NCBI GenBank assembly: GCA_003168215.1
Contig: PMSW01000129.1
Span: 4,937 to 39,153 of the forward strand
Source: Actinomycetota bacterium
Lineage (GTDB): Bacteria; Actinomycetota; Actinomycetes; Streptosporangiales; Streptosporangiaceae
Length of the DNA: 34,217 bases
Direction of reading: 5' to 3'
The notes under the pieces were generated by a model. That model was not told the origin of the DNA. It was given only the letters and a program-made list of their open reading frames with translations, and did not search any database. Positions 1 through 8,907 of this stretch are shown here, in pieces. The stretch's first letter is position 1. Every line of letters starts with the position of its first letter. The position numbers were made by a program, and so were the translations under genes.

Positions 1-290
1 CGGGTGGAGGTCAGCACGATCACCGGGCTATCGGGCTGGGCGGCCAGCCGCCTAGCCACCTCGAACCCGTCGAAATCCGGGAGCTGGATGTCGAGCAGGA
101 CGAGCCGGGGCCGGACCGTCCTGGCCGCCTCCGTCGCCTCGGCGCCGGTGGCCGCCTCGGCGACAGTGAACCCGGCGGCCTCGAGCATGATCCTGGCAAA
201 TGCCCGGAAACCGTCGTGGTCGTCGACGACCAGGATCTCAGCGGATGGGTTCACGAAATCCAGTCTGACATCGCGGCAAGCCGCTGGCAT
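1..290 (-). CDS. Response regulator receiver domain (partial, runs off left edge)
   Basis: This is the N-terminal 96 residues of a response regulator whose remainder lies outside the window. A receiver domain is clear: the acidic pair sits in EILVVDDHDGF, the phosphoacceptor Asp in LVLLDIQLPDFDG and the conserved Thr/Ser strand in VIVLTS at the edge. The output domain cannot be seen. I chose the ATG at 290 because it has an AGGG about 9 bases upstream. The alternative GTG at 254, closer to the domain start, has no Shine-Dalgarno sequence. It follows the hybrid histidine kinase on the same strand after about 137 bases, so the two probably form one signalling operon. The partnership is inferred from position only. 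Confidence 0.85.
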   Translation of the reverse strand, partial: MPAACRDVRLDFVNPSAEILVVDDHDGFRAFARIMLEAAGFTVAEAATGAEATEAARTVRPRLVLLDIQLPDFDGFEVARRLAAQPDSPVIVLTST

Positions 291-427
291 CAGGGCAGAC
301 CCTGAGCTGGATCGGGCTTACTCGCAGGCGAAAGTCCAGGGTGCAGCCCGATTACGCGAGCCCACCTGCCGGGCGGCTGGCTGATCTACTCGGTTATCGG
401 CCTGGAGCCAGCGCACCGGGCTGTCGC

Positions 428-2155
428 TTAGCCGGATTTCTCGCCGAGGCCAGTACTCAGCAGCTGGTTGACCTTGGCCAGCAGCGTGGCGCGGGAGAAC
501 GGCTTGTCGAGTACCTGCGATCCTGTCATGGCGCCCGGTAGCTCGTATCCCGACATGAACAGCACCCGGATGCCGGGGCGCACGGTCTCGACCTGGGCGA
601 CGAACGCCTCACCGGTCATGCCTGGCATGACGACATCGGTCAGGAGCAGGTCGACAGGCACGCCCGGCTCCCTGAGGAGGCCCATGGCCTGCGCCTGGCC
701 GGCGGCCGTCATGACCCGGTAGCCGGCCCGGGTAAGGACCCGGTGCACGACATCCCGGATCGCGGCCTCGTCGTCCACGACGAGCACCGTGGCATGCGGC
801 GTCGCCGCCTCAGGGGGCGCGGCCGCCGGCCCGGTCTCGCTGGAGCCGGAGCCGGGGGCGGCAGGCAGCATCAGCGTCACGGTGGTTCCGCTGCCCGGCT
901 CGGACCGCAGCCATGCCTTGCCGCCTGCCCGCGCGACGAACCGGTGGACCGCGGACAGGCCGAGCCCGGACGCCTGGTCTCCGCCCTTCGTGGTGTAGAA
1001 GGGCTCGAAGGCCCGCCCGGCGGTCACCTCGTCCATTCCGGCACCGGTGTCGCTGATGCGAAGCTCAACGTAGCGCCCGGGAAGCAGGCCAGCGAGGTCG
1101 ACGGCGCTCTGCCGGTCAGCGTCCATATTCTCGGTGTCTATATTCGCGGTGTCGATGGTGACCTGGCCGCCCGTTGGCATCGCGTCGCGGGCGTTCACCG
1201 CGATGCTGATGATGGCCTGCTCAAGCTGTCCGGGATCGGCCTCTACCTGCCAGAGCTCGGCCCCCGGCCGGCTGACGAGGTGGATGTGGTCGCCAAGCAC
1301 CTGGCCCAGCAGGCGGACGACGTCACTGACCAGCTGGCGGAGATCTACCAGCACCGGCTCCGTCTGCTCCCGCCGGGCGAATGCCATCAGGTGCTTGACC
1401 AGCCTCTTGGCACGGTCCGTAGCCTCCTCGATCTGCTCCATGTCCCGGCGGACAGGTTCCCATCTAGTCGCGCTCTCCGTCGCCTCGGCCGCGCTCACCT
1501 CGTCGCGGGCGAGGCTCGCGTAGTTGCCTATCACCGCGAGCAGGTTGTTGAAGTCGTGCGCGATTCCGCCGACGAGCTGTCCCAGGCTTTCCAGCCGGTG
1601 CGACTGCTGCAGCTCGTGCTCAAGCCGGCGTATTTCGACCCGCGCCTGCTCGGCGGCGGTCGCGTCCTCGATGAAGGTCACAAGGTGACGCTCACCTTCA
1701 GGCGGCTCAATCACGGATCCGGTGAGATGCACGAAGACGATCTCGCCGTCCTTCTTGACCAGCCGCGCGCCGGTCCGAATCTGGCTGGCGTCGCCAGCCA
1801 GGATCCCCTGGATCGTGACCTCAAGTGCGGGTTGCTCTTCGGGGTGGATATCAGCGAGGAAGTTCGAGCCCTTCATTTCACGCCACGAGTAGCCCGTCAG
1901 CCGGCAGTACGCGTCGTTGGCCGCGAGGTAGGCGTTCGGCTGGCCGGCCGCCAGGCTGGTCATGATCGTCCCGAAGGGCGCATGGCTGAACGCCTGCAGG
2001 AACCGCTGCTCGGCGGCCCCCGGCGCCTCGCTGCCGTCCGTGTTGTCACCGCTGGCAGTGTTGTCACCGCTGGCCGCGCCGCCGTCGCTGGCCGCGCCGC
2101 CACCGCCGTCCGGCGCCAGCAACTCGTCCAGGGCAGTGCTTTCTTCCTGTGCCAC
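428..2155 (-). CDS. PAS-containing hybrid histidine kinase
   Basis: A 575-residue soluble sensor kinase with no transmembrane segment. Order: low-complexity Gly/Ala/Asp-rich N-terminus with a repeated SGDNTA motif (about 5-45), PAS domain (about 45-165), coiled-coil linker, HisKA with the phosphoacceptor His200 in GGIAHDFNN, HATPase with the G2-type GLGLSAVHRF motif, and a C-terminal receiver domain with VLVVDDE and phosphoacceptor Asp507 in LLLTDVVMPG. The H-box is of the HDFNN type common in hybrid kinases with an attached receiver. The open frame extends to an ATG at 2227, but I prefer the GTG at 2155: it has AAGGGGG a few bases upstream, and the 24 extra residues are Pro/Arg/Gly-rich without a domain. 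It probably controls the response regulator that follows. The signal is unknown. Confidence 0.9.
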   Translation of the reverse strand: MAQEESTALDELLAPDGGGGAASDGGAASGDNTASGDNTDGSEAPGAAEQRFLQAFSHAPFGTIMTSLAAGQPNAYLAANDAYCRLTGYSWREMKGSNFLADIHPEEQPALEVTIQGILAGDASQIRTGARLVKKDGEIVFVHLTGSVIEPPEGERHLVTFIEDATAAEQARVEIRRLEHELQQSHRLESLGQLVGGIAHDFNNLLAVIGNYASLARDEVSAAEATESATRWEPVRRDMEQIEEATDRAKRLVKHLMAFARREQTEPVLVDLRQLVSDVVRLLGQVLGDHIHLVSRPGAELWQVEADPGQLEQAIISIAVNARDAMPTGGQVTIDTANIDTENMDADRQSAVDLAGLLPGRYVELRISDTGAGMDEVTAGRAFEPFYTTKGGDQASGLGLSAVHRFVARAGGKAWLRSEPGSGTTVTLMLPAAPGSGSSETGPAAAPPEAATPHATVLVVDDEAAIRDVVHRVLTRAGYRVMTAAGQAQAMGLLREPGVPVDLLLTDVVMPGMTGEAFVAQVETVRPGIRVLFMSGYELPGAMTGSQVLDKPFSRATLLAKVNQLLSTGLGEKSG

Positions 2156-2241
2156 CGGTGCCCCCTTCGGACCAGGCCCGCCCGTGCGCGGACGTGGGCC
2201 GGCCGCAACGGCCGATGCTCGATGCATCGGAAAGTAACTTA

Positions 2242-2247
2242 ATAGTA
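2242..2247 (-). promoter_or_regulatory. Possible -10 element upstream of the histidine kinase
   Basis: An AT-rich island in otherwise GC-rich DNA reads GATACTATTAAG on the minus strand, and TACTAT resembles a -10 box. No good -35 hexamer lies at the usual distance, which is occupied by a GC palindrome (2261-2276, GCCGCGGC twice). A start site near 2235 would make the kinase GTG at 2155 a better start than the ATG at 2227. The rest of the gap between 2156 and 2378 shows no gene. Confidence 0.25.
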
Positions 2248-2378
2248 TCTCTGAGTAATTGCCGCGGCGCCGCGGCTCCGCTCGTGCCCGCGGCCGGCGA
2301 CAGTCTCGTCTCTGCTAGTGCCAGCGGCCCGTGAAGCAGCTCGCCGATGCGTTGCGCAGGATGCCGGTCCGGCAGGTC

Positions 2379-3080
2379 TCAGACCTTGATCCGGGCTAGC
2401 GAGAGCACGAGCTCGCTGACGAACTTGCCGATGTCGGGCCAGGGGAACAGCGGCAGGGCCGTGCGCAGGCTGACGGTCCCGTGCAGCGCGATCCACATCG
2501 CCGTGGCGTCCGCGATGACGTCGGTGCTCGCGGACGCGCCCGCCTTGACGCAGGCCTCGATGCCCTCGACGAGCAGCGCGAACGACTCGGCGCCGAATTC
2601 GAGCACCGGCCTGCCGTCAGGACCGATCGGGACCGGCTTGCAGTAGTCCTGCGCCGCCATCCGCCGCTCGGAGAACAGCACGCCGTAGCGCGCGGGATGC
2701 CCCAGGCCGAAGGCCACGTACGCCTCGGCCCCCGCGACCAGCCGGGCGGCCGGATCCTGGCCGGCCGACTCCGTGCCCTTCTGGATCGCCTCCCCCAGCT
2801 CATCGAAGATCCGCATGACGACGGCCATGACGATGGCGTCCCGGTCAGGGAAATGGGCGTAGATCGACGGGGCGGCGATGCCGACCTCGCGGGCTACCGC
2901 GCGCAGCGTAACCGCCTCGTCCGAGCCGGTCCGCTCGATCAGGGCGAGTGCCCCCGACACGATGTCTTCCGTCAGCCTGGCGCCCTGGCCGCGAGCGTTC
3001 CGCTGCCGCCGGCGCGTGCCGGGAGTGGCTGCCGGGCCGGTCACTACCTGGGTGCCGGCGCTCCTGAGTACTGATTCCAC
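2379..3080 (-). CDS. TetR/AcrR-family transcriptional regulator
   Basis: A 233-residue repressor-type protein. The N-terminal HTH is clear at about 35-85: the helix following LTEDIVSGALALIERTG leads into TLRAVAREVGIAAPSIYAHFPDRDAIV, the typical TetR recognition helix with YxHFPxRD. The C-terminal ligand domain (GAEAYVAFGLGHPARYGVLFS onward) has the look of the WHG/TetR_C_13-like group. The start is a GTG at 3080; its Shine-Dalgarno spacing is tight, so an internal GTG about 12 codons in is possible. It is divergent from an MFS exporter across an 87-base gap carrying inverted repeats, the usual layout for a repressor controlling itself and its exporter. Confidence 0.88.
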   Translation of the reverse strand: MESVLRSAGTQVVTGPAATPGTRRRQRNARGQGARLTEDIVSGALALIERTGSDEAVTLRAVAREVGIAAPSIYAHFPDRDAIVMAVVMRIFDELGEAIQKGTESAGQDPAARLVAGAEAYVAFGLGHPARYGVLFSERRMAAQDYCKPVPIGPDGRPVLEFGAESFALLVEGIEACVKAGASASTDVIADATAMWIALHGTVSLRTALPLFPWPDIGKFVSELVLSLARIKV

Positions 3081-3115
3081 AACTCCACTTTACATCTGTT
3101 AGCTCATCTGTCTAT

Positions 3116-3144
3116 ACTTACGCTTGTAAGTCAACGTGCGTAAG
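3116..3144. promoter_or_regulatory. Operator-like inverted repeats between tetR gene and MFS gene
   Basis: A perfect inverted repeat ACTTAC-GCTT-GTAAGT spans 3116-3131. It overlaps a second, wider pair CTTACGC (3117-3123) and GCGTAAG (3138-3144). A further GTAAG follows just before the exporter's GGAG ribosome site. The nested symmetry in the divergent promoter gap is what a TetR dimer or dimer pair would bind. Binding itself is inferred. Confidence 0.6.
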
Positions 3145-3167
3145 CAAGCAGTTGTAAGGAGATTTCG

Positions 3168-4808
3168 ATGAGCAGGACACCCGCCGCCCGCCCGGTCGCT
3201 GCCGCGCCGGGTGCCGGCAGCCTCGCAAACTCCCGGTGGCCCGATGGCCACCCCCGCAGGCGGCAGATCCTGCTCGTGCTCTGCCTGAGCCTGCTGGTCG
3301 TGGTGATCGACAACACCATCCTGAACACCGCGCTGCCCACGCTGGCACGGGTGCTGCACGCGGGCACCAGCTCACTTCAATGGATAACGGATGCCTACAC
3401 GCTGTGCTTCGCGGCACTGCTGATCCCGGCCGGGGCGCTCGGAGACCGCTACGGGCGCCGGCTCTCGCTGCTCGGCGGCTTGACGGTCTTCGCCCTCGGC
3501 AGCACCGCGGCGGCGTTCGCGACCGGCACCGGAATGCTGATCGCCGCGCGGGTAGTGATGGGCCTCGGCGCCGCATTCGTCATGCCGGCCACGCTGTCGA
3601 TCCTGAACGCCGTCTTCCCGCCGAAGGAGCGCCCGCAGGCGATCGCGGCCTGGTCGGCCGTCGCCGGAGTCGGCATCGTGATCGGCCCCACCCTGGGCGG
3701 CTTCCTGCTGACGCATTTCTGGTGGGGCAGCGTCTTCCTCATCAACGTGCCGCTCGTCGCCCTCGCGATCGCCGGCGTGCTACTGACGGTGCCGGAGACC
3801 GCCGAGCCCGATGGCCACCGCCTCGACATCGCCGGCACGGTGCTGGTGGCCGGCGCGCTCTTCGCCATCGTCGACGCCATCATCGAGGCACCGGACCGGG
3901 GCTGGACGTCCGCGGCAACTCTCGCCGAGACCGCCGCCGGGATCGCCGCGCTGGGCATCTTCGCCTGGTGGGAGCTGCGCACCGAGCACCCGCTCATCGA
4001 CCTGAGAATCTTCGCCTCCCGGGCCTTCTCCACCGCGGCCGCGTCGGTGACCGTCATCTTCTTCGCCCTTTTCGGCAGCCTATTCGTGCTGACCCAGTAC
4101 CTGCAGCTGGTGCACGGCTACAGCCCGCTGTCCGCCGGGGTCCGCGCGCTGCCGTTCGCCTTCGCCATGGCCGCCATGTCGCCGCTGTCGCCGGTCCTGG
4201 CCAAGCGGCTCGGGACCAGGGTGGTCATCCCGGCCGGCATGGCGCTGATGGGCGGCGGCCTGCTCGACCTCTCGATGGCCGGCGTGCACGCGGCCTACCC
4301 GCCGATCGCTCTCGCCGTCGCGGTCATGGGCGCCGGCATGGGCCTGGTGATGGCACCGGCCAGCACGACCATCATGACCACGGTGCCCGCGCACCAGGCC
4401 GGGGCAGGCAGCGCGATCAACGACACGATCAGGGAAGTCGGCGGCGCCCTGGGCGTCGCGATCGTCGGCAGCCTGTCCGCGGCGGTGTACCGCTCCAGGC
4501 TCGGGGGAGTGCTCGCCACGGCACACGCGCCCGGCCACCTCGTGCACATCGCGACCAGCTCGGTCGCCGCCGCCGACATCGCCGGCGGGCGGCTCGGCGG
4601 CGCGACGGGCAGCGAGCTGGTCGCCGCCGCGCACAGCGCCTTCGTGCACGCGATGGCGATGGGCATGCGCGTCGCGGCATGCGTGGCGATCGCCTCAGCG
4701 CTAGCCGCCTACTTCGCGCTGCCGCGGCGCCCGCTGCCGCAGGGCCAGGACGCGGCGGCCGGCGGGGTCACCGGGCCGGTCACGGCAGTGCTCGTGCCGG
4801 CCGGCTGA
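3168..4808 (+). CDS. MFS drug exporter, DHA2 (14-TM, EmrB/QacA type)
   Basis: A 546-residue integral membrane protein with a short hydrophilic N-terminus and about 14 hydrophobic segments. The TM1 region carries VVVIDNTILNTALPTLA, the DHA2 signature of H+ antiporters, followed by motif A GALGDRYGRR and motif C GVGIVIGPTLGGFL. The start ATG has AAGGAG 8 bases upstream. Proton-driven export of a hydrophobic or cationic compound is the family role; the substrate is not evident. It is probably repressed by the divergent TetR protein. It lies about 6 kb outside the biosynthetic locus, so I do not assign it to that pathway. Confidence 0.92.
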   Translation: MSRTPAARPVAAAPGAGSLANSRWPDGHPRRRQILLVLCLSLLVVVIDNTILNTALPTLARVLHAGTSSLQWITDAYTLCFAALLIPAGALGDRYGRRLSLLGGLTVFALGSTAAAFATGTGMLIAARVVMGLGAAFVMPATLSILNAVFPPKERPQAIAAWSAVAGVGIVIGPTLGGFLLTHFWWGSVFLINVPLVALAIAGVLLTVPETAEPDGHRLDIAGTVLVAGALFAIVDAIIEAPDRGWTSAATLAETAAGIAALGIFAWWELRTEHPLIDLRIFASRAFSTAAASVTVIFFALFGSLFVLTQYLQLVHGYSPLSAGVRALPFAFAMAAMSPLSPVLAKRLGTRVVIPAGMALMGGGLLDLSMAGVHAAYPPIALAVAVMGAGMGLVMAPASTTIMTTVPAHQAGAGSAINDTIREVGGALGVAIVGSLSAAVYRSRLGGVLATAHAPGHLVHIATSSVAAADIAGGRLGGATGSELVAAAHSAFVHAMAMGMRVAACVAIASALAAYFALPRRPLPQGQDAAAGGVTGPVTAVLVPAG

Positions 4809-4988
4809 CCGGCCGCCACGGCCGCCGAGATGCGCGTGCTCTCCTGGACCGGCCACGCTCCTTCGCCCGCGAGTCGACTGTCCGGGCCGAACTGGCCAGG
4901 GCACTGGCCGGCCGGCTCCGGCAAGCGCTGGGCCCGGTATCGCGGAGGCGGCGTTACCTGTCCTGAGCGAGTCCGGCGCCCAGCGCTT

Positions 4989-7900
4989 TCACAGCAGGTG
5001 CCTGGTTTGCTCTGCGTGCCAGGTGAGGTCCATGGCCTCGAATCGCTCCAGCGCCTGCCTGAGCAGTGCCCGGTCACCCCGGGCGGCGCCGAGCGCGCGG
5101 AGCGCGAACGGCTCGGCGAAGGTGCCCTGCTGCAGCCAGTTCGGCGCTTCTGCCTCGATGCGCTCACGGTCGCCGAGCGCGGCAAGAGCGTCCAGGAAGG
5201 TCGAAGCCGGCTCCCACTCCCAGTCGAAGCCGGCGGCGGTGAGTTCCGCGAGCTGCCCGTTCTCGTGCCGGGCCAGCGCGAGGCGGACCTTGGGCGGCTC
5301 GAACCAGCCCTCATACCACCGGCCGCCTTCCATGCCGAGCCCGTTCGCTTTGGCCTCCAGCCGGCGGGCCTCGTCCGCGTCGCCGGCCTGCGCGCTGCCG
5401 GTCGCGCAGTTCAACAGGATGGAGACGTCCAGGCAGCAGGGGGTGGCCGCGGCCAGGTTGGCGTCCACCACCCGCTCGGCCTCGGCCGCCCGGGCCTGCA
5501 CCTCATCCCAGCGCCCGGTCACGCTGGCCAGTATGAGCTGCCAGCCCGCTGCGTGCACGCGGTGGTGCGGGGTCAGCCCGGCCGCGGCCTCGGTGGCTAG
5601 CGCGCTGGCGCGTGCCGCCGCGGCGAGGTGGCCGGATTTCATGTAGATGAAGACCGCGGAGTGCAGGGCCGTGGAGCAGACGTCGGGATTGGGCAGCCCG
5701 GGAAGAAGCGCCATCACCTCATCCGTCAGGGTGCAGGCCCGGTCGAAGTCCCTGGCCAGGAGGGCGGTGTAGGCGATGTTATGCAGCACTGTGCAGCGAA
5801 GCTCGTGGTCGCCCAGCCGTTCGGCGATCGCCAGGGCCGACCGCGCGGGGGACTCTGCCGCGGCTTCGTCGTCGCTGCTCATGGCCAGCGCGGCGAGCGC
5901 GTGGCCCTGGGTGAGGGAGCCCTCCTCGGCGAGGTCCAGGGCCTGCTGGATCCACTGTTCGACGAATGCCCAGTCCGGCTGCTGCACCCACATCCCGGCC
6001 CGCAGCATCGTCTGCAGGGCGAGGTCGGCGTAAACCTCGGCGGAAGGGCCGGCGATCTCCAGCGCTTTCTGCATGGCCTGCAAGAAACTCTCGCCATCGT
6101 ATTTGAGAGCGCAGGCCCTGCCGATGCGCCGCCAGATCCCGGCCTGCTCCCGCGGGTCATTTTCGAGGCCGAGGGCGCGGTGCAGCAGGGCCAGGCCCTG
6201 GTCGATCTCGTAGCGGCCGATGGCCAGGTCCGCGGCCCGCCGCGACCACAGCACCGCCTTGACGCGCAGCGCTTCCGCCTGCTCCTCCCGGCCGGCCCAG
6301 GCCAGGTCAAGGTCTTCGGGAACGACCGCCGCGGCGTAATGGTGCGCGAGCAGCGGCGCGTATTCGGCCTCACCCTTGCCGTTTCGCTCCAGCCACTGGG
6401 CGAAGCTGGCGTGCAGCGGCGCCCGCCTGGCCCTGAGCAGGCTCTGGTAGGCGATCTCGCGGGTCAGCGCGTGCTTGATCAGCCACTCCCGCTGCCCCTC
6501 GATCGATGACTGAGCGCGCGCGAGCACGAAGGCCCGATCCTGAAGCAGCCCGAACTCTGGATCCGCGCCCTCGACGAGCTCGCAGACCGGACCGCTCCAG
6601 AACACCCGCCCGATCACCGCGGCCGTCTGCAGCGCCGCCTTCCCGGGCCGGGGAAGCAGGTCGATGCGCGCGGCGAGCACGGCCTGGACGGTATCCGGCA
6701 CGCGCAAATCCGGCGGGAGCTCGCCGAACGACCACCCGCCGTTCCGGCGGGCGAGAACTCCCCGGTCAGCCAGCGTCGCGATCAGCTCCTCGGCGAAAAA
6801 CGGGTTTCCCTCCGCCCGTTCCGCGACCAGCTCGCGGATCGGGGCCGGGCAGCCGCTGCCCAGCAGCGCGCCGGCCAGCAGGTCCGCCTCCGCTCCTGGC
6901 AGCGCCTCCAGCCGAAGCAGCGATGCCCCGGCCGGCGCGGTCCAGCCCGGCCGCTGATCAAGCAGCTCGGGCCGCGCAGTCACCACCAGCAGCAGCGGCC
7001 CGGCCACCCGTTCGGCGAGCATCTGCAGCAGGTCACACAGCTCATCACCGGCCCAGTGCAGGTCCTCGACCAGCACCGCGGCCGGCCGCTCGGCGGTCAG
7101 CTCCTGCAGTAATTCGGCCCACGACGTCCGAATCCGGTCCCGTACGGTCAGCGGGTGCATGCCCTCCGGCGGCGCCAGGCCGAGCGTGAAGCCCAGCCCC
7201 TCGCGGCCCGTCACCCGCGCGGCGGCCACCTCCGGCGGATCGCTCTCCAGGATCCCGAAGTGCTCCTTCAGCACCTCGCCCAGCGGCCAGTACGTGATCC
7301 CGTGGCCATACGACAGGCACCGGCCACTGCGCAGCAGCGGCTGCTCCGGCTGCCCGCCCAGCCACCGCCAGAACTCACGAACCAGCCGTGTCTTGCCCAC
7401 CCCGGCCTCGCCGACGACGCTGACCATGAGCGGCCTGCCACCGGCCACCACCCGGCGATAGGCCTGCTGCAACTGCGCCATCTCGCCGCCGCGGCCGACG
7501 AACACCGGCTGCAGCCCGCCCAGCCCACGCGGGCGCGTCAGCGACAGCGCGCGTACGAGCCTGCGGCAGACGACCCCGCCGGGCTTGCCCTTTGCCTGCA
7601 CCGTCGCCGGCTCGGCGAACTCGAACGCGCCGCGCGCGGCCGCGACCGTCCGCTCGCCCACCAGGATCTCCCCCGGAGCGGCCGCCTGTTCCAGCCGCGC
7701 GCACACGTTGACTGCATCGCCGGTGACGAACGAACTGCCCTCCCGTGGCTGCCCCACCACCACATCGCCCGTATTCACGCCGATGCGAAGCGCCAGCCGG
7801 CCGCCGAACAACTCCGCCAGCCGCCGCTGCATCCCCAGCGCCACGTGCAGCGCCCGCTCTGCGTCGTCCTCATGCGCCGCCGGCGCCCCGAAGGCCGCCA

Positions 7901-8084
7901 TCACCGCGTCGCCGACGAATTTCTCGACCGTCCCCCCGGCCCGCCCGACCTCCGCCGCCATCGCATCGTAGAACCGGTCGAGCAGCGCCCGGACCCGCTC
8001 AGGATCCTGGCCCCCCGCAAGCTCGGTCGACCCGACGAGATCCGCGAACAGAACCGTCGCAAGCTTCCGCTCCTCAGCTGGCAC
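4989..8084 (-). CDS. Class III adenylate/guanylate cyclase-AAA ATPase-TPR regulator
   Basis: A 1,031-residue multidomain protein. Residues 1-165 form a class III nucleotide cyclase with both metal Asp residues (Asp15 in LFADLVGST, Asp59 in KFVGDAVMAAF) and the transition-state Asn126/Arg130 in GDAVNVCARLE, so activity is plausible. A zinc-ribbon segment is absent. An AAA/STAND-type ATPase follows: Walker A GEAGVGKT at 225-232 and a Walker B-like AAVLVEDLHWAGDE near 320. The C-terminal half is alpha-helical and TPR-like. The family usually has this architecture at 1,000-1,200 residues; no LuxR HTH is seen. I chose GTG 8084 (GGCGAG upstream, 7-base spacing) over TTG 8102. It converges on the MFS gene, and 180 bases without an evident gene separate them. 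Confidence 0.88.
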   Translation of the reverse strand: MPAEERKLATVLFADLVGSTELAGGQDPERVRALLDRFYDAMAAEVGRAGGTVEKFVGDAVMAAFGAPAAHEDDAERALHVALGMQRRLAELFGGRLALRIGVNTGDVVVGQPREGSSFVTGDAVNVCARLEQAAAPGEILVGERTVAAARGAFEFAEPATVQAKGKPGGVVCRRLVRALSLTRPRGLGGLQPVFVGRGGEMAQLQQAYRRVVAGGRPLMVSVVGEAGVGKTRLVREFWRWLGGQPEQPLLRSGRCLSYGHGITYWPLGEVLKEHFGILESDPPEVAAARVTGREGLGFTLGLAPPEGMHPLTVRDRIRTSWAELLQELTAERPAAVLVEDLHWAGDELCDLLQMLAERVAGPLLLVVTARPELLDQRPGWTAPAGASLLRLEALPGAEADLLAGALLGSGCPAPIRELVAERAEGNPFFAEELIATLADRGVLARRNGGWSFGELPPDLRVPDTVQAVLAARIDLLPRPGKAALQTAAVIGRVFWSGPVCELVEGADPEFGLLQDRAFVLARAQSSIEGQREWLIKHALTREIAYQSLLRARRAPLHASFAQWLERNGKGEAEYAPLLAHHYAAAVVPEDLDLAWAGREEQAEALRVKAVLWSRRAADLAIGRYEIDQGLALLHRALGLENDPREQAGIWRRIGRACALKYDGESFLQAMQKALEIAGPSAEVYADLALQTMLRAGMWVQQPDWAFVEQWIQQALDLAEEGSLTQGHALAALAMSSDDEAAAESPARSALAIAERLGDHELRCTVLHNIAYTALLARDFDRACTLTDEVMALLPGLPNPDVCSTALHSAVFIYMKSGHLAAAARASALATEAAAGLTPHHRVHAAGWQLILASVTGRWDEVQARAAEAERVVDANLAAATPCCLDVSILLNCATGSAQAGDADEARRLEAKANGLGMEGGRWYEGWFEPPKVRLALARHENGQLAELTAAGFDWEWEPASTFLDALAALGDRERIEAEAPNWLQQGTFAEPFALRALGAARGDRALLRQALERFEAMDLTWHAEQTRHLL

Positions 8085-8187
8085 ACCGCAATTCTCGCCC
8101 AAGTACCCGCCAGTCCGCCACGTTCGCGCCGCTGGTTTCCGAGACTCGGACCAGCAGCGGCCCCCTGGCGCGCGACCGTTGAAATTA

Positions 8188-8213
8188 CCCGCCTGCGGAT
8201 GCGGGCAGGCGGG
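8188..8213 (-). terminator. Rho-independent-type terminator after the second tetR gene
   Basis: Perfect 9-bp arms CCCGCCTGC and GCAGGCGGG enclose an 8-base loop. On the minus strand the hairpin is followed by TAATTTC. It lies about 40 bases past the stop of the TetR gene and before the cyclase gene, so it probably ends the tetR transcript. Confidence 0.6.
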
Positions 8214-8252
8214 GGCCGTGCGCTTGTCGGGCCGTGGGCCGTTGGCCTGCGG

Positions 8253-8816
8253 TCATGTCCGGGATGGCAGCAGGTTCATCAGTTCCTGAGCGGTAGTCTC
8301 CAGGGGCTGGCTGCTGCGCTCGGCGCGGCACAAGATGAGCGCGCCTTCCATCGCGGCCAAGGTGGCGGTGGCTATCGGCCCGGCCCGGTGCGCGGGCACC
8401 CCGGTCTCCTGGAGCTGGCCGGCCAGCAGGGCAGTCCACTGTGCGAAGGCGGCGCGCGCGGGGCCGATCAGGTCGTCGGCGGCGGCGCCGGTGTCGATCG
8501 CGATGCCGGCTACCGGGCAGCCGGATGAGCCTCCCGAGGCCTGCACTGACTGCCGCCACAAGTCGATGAACCAGGCCAGTACGCCGGGGGCGGTGGTCGC
8601 GGGACAGGCGCGAAGATGCGCGAGCACCTGCTCGGATGTCCACATGATCGCGTCCTGGGCGAGCTGCTTCTTGCCGCCAGGGAAGTGGTGGTAGATCGAC
8701 CCGCGGGGGGCGCCGCTGTCGGCGAGCACGTCGGAGAACGATGTCGCGGTCAGCCCGTGCGAGCCGAACAGTGCGGCGGCGCTGCGGATCATGCTCGCCC
8801 GGCTGTTGCTGCCCAC
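8253..8816 (-). CDS. TetR-family regulator (TetR_C/LmrA-like)
   Basis: A 187-residue regulator. The HTH at about 5-55 reads SRASMIRSAAALFGSHGLTATSFSDVLADSGAPRG and ends in SIYHHFPGGKKQL, the signature of the YxdF/LmrA-like TetR subgroup. The C-terminal domain includes SGGSSGCPVAGIA, also typical of that subgroup. The GTG at 8816 has AGAGG 8 bases upstream, and longer reading would cross the operator repeats. It is divergent from a tautomerase-like gene and probably represses it. A terminator hairpin follows its stop. Confidence 0.85.
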   Translation of the reverse strand: MGSNSRASMIRSAAALFGSHGLTATSFSDVLADSGAPRGSIYHHFPGGKKQLAQDAIMWTSEQVLAHLRACPATTAPGVLAWFIDLWRQSVQASGGSSGCPVAGIAIDTGAAADDLIGPARAAFAQWTALLAGQLQETGVPAHRAGPIATATLAAMEGALILCRAERSSQPLETTAQELMNLLPSRT

Positions 8817-8832
8817 GCATCTCACCTCTTGA

Positions 8833-8885
8833 CTATGACGGCTGGCATAGTGCAGTCTGTAGCCGTCGCTATGACGATTATCATA
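8833..8885. promoter_or_regulatory. Two operator-like inverted repeats in the tetR/tautomerase gap
   Basis: One repeat is CTATG-8-CATAG at 8833-8850; the other is TATGA-6-TCATA at 8870-8885. Both lie in the 91-base gap between the divergent genes, and the second sits just before the tautomerase ribosome site. Their shared CTATGACG core suggests two sites for the same TetR protein. Inferred from symmetry and position. Confidence 0.55.
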
Positions 8886-8907
8886 AAAGGCCGCGGAGGA
8901 GACAGCC

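Noticed and set aside
743-2242. Long open frame antisense to the histidine kinase
   Set aside because: It mirrors a clear PAS/HisKA/HATPase/REC gene, is Arg/Gly/His-rich without a domain, and is expected in high-GC DNA.
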